From: an uncultured Pseudoflavonifractor sp. | GTDB lineage: Bacteria > Bacillota > Clostridia > Oscillospirales > Oscillospiraceae | Direction of reading: 5' to 3' | Assembly (NCBI GenBank): GCA_947651395.1 | Contig: CANSYW010000006.1 | Coordinates: 1-64,000, forward strand | DNA: 64,000 nucleotides | Shown here: piece after piece, positions 61,803-64,000 of the stretch | Layout of the letters: each line of letters opens with the position of its first letter | Numbering within the stretch: position 1 is the first letter of the stretch | Notes under the pieces: generated by a model | Told to the model about the DNA's origin: nothing | The model's database searches: none | Seen by the model: the letters and a program-made list of their open reading frames with translations, nothing else | Position numbers and translations under genes: made by a program

Positions 61803-62266
61803 TCCGCCCCGATCCCTTCCGCGGCGGAGGGCTCTCCCCGGACAAAGGAGCCCAGAATGCCGTTGACAAAAGCGGCCAGCTCAGGCTCCTCATAGCGCTT
61901 GGTCAGCTCCACCGCCTCGTTGATGGCGGCGGCGTTGGGCACGTCGCCCATATACAGGATCTCATACATACATACCCGCAGGATGGCCACCACGATCCGG
62001 GGCAGACGGGAAAAGCTCCAGCCAATGGCGTACTTGGTAATGTAAGCGTCCAGCTCCGAAGCGTGCTCGCTCACGCCCCGGGTCAGCTCCGCTATGTACG
62101 CCCGCTGTTCCACGTTGGGGAACTCGGCGTAAACAGGCTCCTGCTCCAGCATTTCAAAGGCGGGCCGGGTCAGCGCCTGGCTCAGCAATTCATCGGCGGT
62201 CACGTGGGTAAAACCCAGTTCAAATACGAAATGGACGGCGATCTCCCGGGCATTGCTTCTTGTCAT
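61799..62266 (-). CDS. nusB: Transcription antitermination protein NusB
   Basis: NusB with S10 binds boxA in rRNA leaders to prevent termination. The 155-residue all-helical protein starts TRSNAREIAVHFVFELGF and has VVAILRVCMYEILYMGDVPN, AAINEAVELTKRYEEPELAAF and VNGILGS at the C-terminus, all family hallmarks. The ATG at 62266 has GGAGGAG upstream; the frame to 62281 adds only five residues before this ribosome site. It lies upstream of the TsaD-like gene and xseA. Confidence 0.96.
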   Translation of the reverse strand: MTRSNAREIAVHFVFELGFTHVTADELLSQALTRPAFEMLEQEPVYAEFPNVEQRAYIAELTRGVSEHASELDAYITKYAIGWSFSRLPRIVVAILRVCMYEILYMGDVPNAAAINEAVELTKRYEEPELAAFVNGILGSFVRGEPSAAEGIGAE

Positions 62267-62336
62267 GGGACTCTCCTCCAAAGGGCAATTTTGCTTTGGC
62301 TTCCATTATTCGTAGTATACATCAACTTATGCAAAA

Positions 62337-62361
62337 AATAAACCCCCAAAATGGGGTTTTG
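62337..62361. other. Weak hairpin in the nusB/SLH gene intergenic region
   Basis: AAACCCC and GGGGTTT arms at about 62340-62360 form a short stem in the 222-base divergent region. No strong regulatory fold is otherwise seen there. Confidence 0.35.
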
Positions 62362-62398
62362 GAAAGAAAGTCTTTGTCGTTGTCCCCCACCCCTGTTG

Positions 62399-62428
62399 TT
62401 GCTTTTATGGAACAGGGTGTGTTATAAT
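62399..62428 (+). promoter_or_regulatory. Promoter of the SLH-domain gene
   Basis: TTGCTT (62399-62404), 18-bp spacer and exact TATAAT (62423-62428), 60 bp before the start codon. Confidence 0.75.
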
Positions 62429-62488
62429 AATAAAATAATACAGTAACCGTATTGTTGCGGCTCCATCATATTTTAGGAGGTATCTGCT

Positions 62489-63259
62489 ATGAAACTTCGC
62501 AAACTGTCCGCCCTTCTCTGCACCGCCGCGCTCCTCCTCTCCGCCCTCCCCGCCGCGCTGGCCGCCGATGCCGATACCTACACCGATGCCGCCGATATCC
62601 AGCATTGGGAGGCAGTGGCCGCCCTTTCCAAGCTGGAGGTCATCGGCGGCAAGGACGACGGCGCCTTTGACCCGGAGGGCACGCTGACAAGGGCCGAGGC
62701 CGCCAAGCTCATCACCCTCATCATGCTGGGCGGAACGGAGCTGGTAAATGAGGATCAGTCCCCCGCCGCCGAGGCCGACGCTCCCATCTTCACCGACGTT
62801 CAGGATCACTGGGCGGAGGACTACATCCAGTTCTGTTTCGGCATGGGCATCCTCTCCGGTCGGGGAAACGGCGCCTTTGACCCCGACGCCCAGGTCACCG
62901 GCCTGGAAGTGTGCAAGATGGCTCTGGCCGCTCTGGGCTACGACCCCGCCGCATACGCCCTGACCGGCCCCCGCTGGGCCGAGAAGACCGACGAGCTGGC
63001 CCGGTACACCGGCCTCTACCAGGGCCTGGACGCCGTCGTCATCACCGGCCCTATCTCCCGGGACAACGCCGCCCAGATCCTCTGCAATACCCTTCAGGCC
63101 ACCCCCAAAATGGTAGCCCCCACCCCGGATCCGGATGGGAACGTGTCCTGGCAGTACAAGGACGCCACCCGGAAGGACGGCACCCCCTCCACCCTGCTCT
63201 GGGAGCGTTTTCAGCTGGAGGAGGTGGGCGAACTGCCCGCCCAGCCGGCGAAGAAGTAA
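62489..63259 (+). CDS. Secreted S-layer homology (SLH) domain protein
   Basis: The 256-residue protein has a signal peptide (LSALLCTAALLLSALPAALA) and then at least two SLH-type repeats. The first has HWEAVAALSKLEVIGGKDDG and FDPEGTLTRAEAAKLI; the second has DHWAEDYIQFCFGMGILSGR and FDPDAQVTGLEVCKMAL. SLH domains bind pyruvylated wall polymers, so it is wall-attached. There is no separate catalytic domain. The ATG follows AGGAGG. It is the only plus-strand gene in an otherwise minus-strand conserved block, so it was probably inserted later. Confidence 0.92.
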   Translation: MKLRKLSALLCTAALLLSALPAALAADADTYTDAADIQHWEAVAALSKLEVIGGKDDGAFDPEGTLTRAEAAKLITLIMLGGTELVNEDQSPAAEADAPIFTDVQDHWAEDYIQFCFGMGILSGRGNGAFDPDAQVTGLEVCKMALAALGYDPAAYALTGPRWAEKTDELARYTGLYQGLDAVVITGPISRDNAAQILCNTLQATPKMVAPTPDPDGNVSWQYKDATRKDGTPSTLLWERFQLEEVGELPAQPAKK

Positions 63260-63286
63260 CCTTCCCTTTCCGTTCAAGACAGAAGA

Positions 63287-63316
63287 AAAGCCCGGAGCCA
63301 GCCGGCTCCGGGCTTT
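63287..63316. terminator. Bidirectional terminator between SLH gene and asp23
   Basis: A 13-bp stem AAAGCCCGGAGCC/GGCTCCGGGCTTT with a 4-base loop and A/T flanks, between convergent stops. Confidence 0.85.
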
Positions 63317-63326
63317 TTGTTCTCTT

Positions 63327-63719
63327 TTACGCCTGCTTGGGCTTGCGCAGATGGTCAAAGGTGACCCCGGCCACGTGGACGTTCACCGCCGTGACATTGA
63401 GGCCGGTGGCATTTTCGATCGCCGTAGCCACTCCGTCCTGGGCCAGCTTTGCCACAGCCTGAACAGTGGAGCCATACTTCACCAGCAAAGAGATATCCAC
63501 GGTGACCCCGTCCTCTCCCATGGTGACCCGAACCCCTTTGCTCAGATTCTTCCTGCCGCTGAAGAGTTCGGCGATGTCGCTGCCCAGATTGGCGGCCAGA
63601 CTGCCCACGCCCTCGACCTCCAGGGCGGCAGCCGCGGCCGTCACCGCCAGCACGTCCTCCGAAATGTGGATGCTGCCCAGCTCATCGGGGCAGGAGACGT
63701 ATTCTTTTCCTTCCGCCAT
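63327..63719 (-). CDS. Asp23/Gls24 family protein (YqhY-like)
   Basis: The 130-residue protein belongs to the Asp23/Gls24 envelope stress family. The N-terminal LGSIHISEDVLAVTAAAAAL, VTMGEDGVTVDISLLVKYG and the C-terminal VTAVNVHVAGVTFD match YqhY, which in Bacillus is next to accBC and nusB and affects acetyl-CoA carboxylase. The ATG at 63719 is chosen (AAAGGAAG about ten bases upstream) over GTG 63728. It lies just downstream of spoIIIAH here; accB and accC are absent from between them. Confidence 0.92.
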   Translation of the reverse strand: MAEGKEYVSCPDELGSIHISEDVLAVTAAAAALEVEGVGSLAANLGSDIAELFSGRKNLSKGVRVTMGEDGVTVDISLLVKYGSTVQAVAKLAQDGVATAIENATGLNVTAVNVHVAGVTFDHLRKPKQA

Positions 63720-63820
63720 ACCGTTCACGCTTCCTTTCCTGTGGCGTTTTCATTGCTGTTATCTCATTGTACCACAAAAAAAGGAAAATACAAACACTTT
63801 TTTCGTTCCCCTCTTCTGAC

Positions 63821-64000
63821 TCAGCCCTGGGCCTCAATGATGGTGATCTGGCTGGCCGGCACGCCGGTCTCCCCGGTGACGATCTCTACGATCCGGGCCA
63901 CATCGGCCTCCTGAAGTCCCTCCTCGGTGGCGGAGACCACCACCGACACGCCCCCATCGCTGATGAAGGTCACACAGTCGGCATAGCCCTTGGCCACCAC
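63821..64000 (-). CDS. spoIIIAH: Stage III sporulation protein AH, 3' end (partial)
   Basis: Only the last 59 codons are in the window; the gene continues beyond 64000. The C-terminal part KGYADCVTFISDGGVSVVVS, then EADVARIVEIVTGETGVPAS and QITIIEAQG matches the SpoIIIAH end, the mother-cell protein that forms the channel with SpoIIQ. The following order asp23-nusB fits Bacillus and Clostridium spoIIIA synteny. It shows the organism is probably a spore former. Confidence 0.85.
   Translation of the reverse strand: MVAKGYADCVTFISDGGVSVVVSATEEGLQEADVARIVEIVTGETGVPASQITIIEAQG

Noticed and set aside
1..64000. CRISPR array, rRNA operon or IS transposase
   Set aside because: No regularly spaced direct repeats, no rRNA sequence and no transposase reading frame were recognised.

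Overview
The window looks like a chromosomal segment of a GC-rich, spore-forming, anaerobic gut Clostridium of the Oscillospiraceae (Flavonifractor / Pseudoflavonifractor / Intestinimonas-like). This is an inference from a partial spoIIIAH, AddAB instead of RecBCD, a Bacillus-type long SRP RNA, a 4-hydroxybutyrate-to-crotonyl-CoA (butyrate) gene set, and gene order shared with other Firmicutes. Most genes lie on the minus strand. Layout: (1) 1-285 is a non-coding array of hairpins. (2) 286-851 is a small XRE repressor divergent from a small unknown gene, with paired operator-like repeats between them. (3) 848-11160 holds hflX, a flavin-reductase-like gene, rpmE and an addB / choloylglycine-hydrolase-family / addA block.

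(4) 11365-19392 is an eight-gene minus-strand operon facing a LysR gene. It runs UroD-family protein, cysteine-desulfidase-family enzyme, YkvI-like transporter, 4-hydroxybutyrate dehydrogenase, 4-hydroxybutyryl-CoA dehydratase, NifU-type scaffold, small Cys protein, 4-hydroxybutyrate CoA-transferase. The transporter and first two enzymes probably supply or use a substrate connected with the 4-hydroxybutyrate branch, and the NifU protein could serve its iron-sulfur enzymes. (5) 20590-26706 is a BMP-type nucleoside ABC importer (binding protein, ATPase, two permeases) plus deoC, a nucleoside salvage unit. (6) 26771-30429 holds a DUF362 ferredoxin-like protein, ybaB, dnaX and the SRP RNA gene. 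(7) 30593-33619 has tRNA-Ala and small accessory plus-strand genes (GIY-YIG-like, GNAT, DUF4180, tocopherol-cyclase-like). (8) 33640-38596 has membrane and envelope genes (DUF1622, CmpB-like, anchored lipase-like, SGNH hydrolase) and a TetR regulator, followed by tRNA-Pro.

(9) 38979-44866 is the most notable locus. A cysteine-rich gene is split by a 5,042-bp integrative element carrying a frameshifted TcpA/FtsK-like coupling gene, a Rep/MobT-type initiator, a DUF6870-like gene and a large serine recombinase. The two gene halves meet in frame across an 8-bp core (GTGGAGGC), so excision would restore a 281-residue protein, as in skin-type elements of sporulating bacteria.

(10) 44925-64000 is a conserved housekeeping block on the minus strand: dnaE, whiA, yvcK, rapZ, murB, recN, argR, nadK, tlyA, dxs, a PAP2-like gene, ispA, xseB, xseA, a TsaD-like gene, nusB, asp23 and the 3' end of spoIIIAH, interrupted only by one plus-strand SLH-domain gene. 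No CRISPR array, rRNA or IS transposase was seen.
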